Below, one piece after another: positions 14,740 through 14,753 of a stretch of 14,753 bases of DNA. A program made the translations under genes and the position numbers. The notes beneath the pieces were generated by a model. The model was not told the origin of the DNA. It did not search any database and saw only the letters and a list, made by a program, of their open reading frames with translations. Numbering within the stretch: the stretch's first letter is position 1; each line of letters opens with the position of its first letter. The DNA is from Candidatus Falkowbacteria bacterium CG23_combo_of_CG06-09_8_20_14_all_49_15 (GTDB lineage Bacteria; Patescibacteriota; Patescibacteriia; Patescibacteriales; UM-FILTER-48-10), in assembly GCA_002771615.1 (NCBI GenBank), contig PCSD01000073.1, forward strand, positions 3,102 through 17,854, given 5' to 3'.

Positions 14740-14753
14740 ACATAAAAAAAATT

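Overview
The window looks like chromosomal DNA of an uncultivated bacterium, most likely of the Candidate Phyla Radiation (Patescibacteria, Parcubacteria-like). The reasons are indirect: an orphan PilB-type ATPase next to an anonymous polytopic membrane protein, a bacterial translin-family protein, a winged-helix/nucleotidyltransferase protein beside a Wzy/WaaL-like polymerase, lipoproteins, starts with almost no Shine-Dalgarno sequence, and moderately GC-rich genes separated by AT-rich spacers. TGA is used as a stop, so the genetic code is standard. No rRNA, tRNA, CRISPR array or insertion sequence was found.

Layout, left to right. Positions 31-3707 hold three minus-strand genes: rmuC, a winged-helix/nucleotidyltransferase protein, and a polytopic O-antigen ligase/polymerase-like protein. 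An AT-rich divergent region (3708-4007) carries a good sigma70-type promoter for each direction, leftward for rmuC and rightward for uvrA. uvrA (4008-6902) is the only plus-strand gene. Its stop codon overlaps that of a convergent PEBP-family lipoprotein gene, and one hairpin covers both stops. Upstream of the PEBP gene is a MEMO1-AMMECR1 fusion that is also a predicted lipoprotein, with its own promoter at 9203-9230. Next come a metallophosphoesterase and an amino-acid permease 4 nt apart, then a translin-family gene. A 237-bp intergenic region with strong potential RNA structure follows, then pilB and a polytopic membrane protein 15 nt apart. The latter pair is probably one transcription unit whose -10 box lies at the right edge.

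Working together: rmuC and uvrA form a divergent genome-maintenance pair. The PEBP and MEMO/AMMECR1 lipoproteins are probably co-transcribed and both act outside the cytoplasmic membrane. pilB probably powers type IV pilus assembly with partners outside the window. The Wzy-like protein is probably part of a surface-glycan locus continuing to the left.

The most unusual feature is inside the Wzy-like gene. Two members of one palindromic element family, related by compensatory base-pair changes, sit in frame in two loops of the membrane protein. Each is associated with a tandem expansion: a 39-bp unit encoding 13 residues, and a 9-bp unit encoding Arg-Glu-Thr. This resembles the in-frame palindromic elements known from Rickettsia. 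The second unexplained object is the structured intergenic element at 11835-11920.
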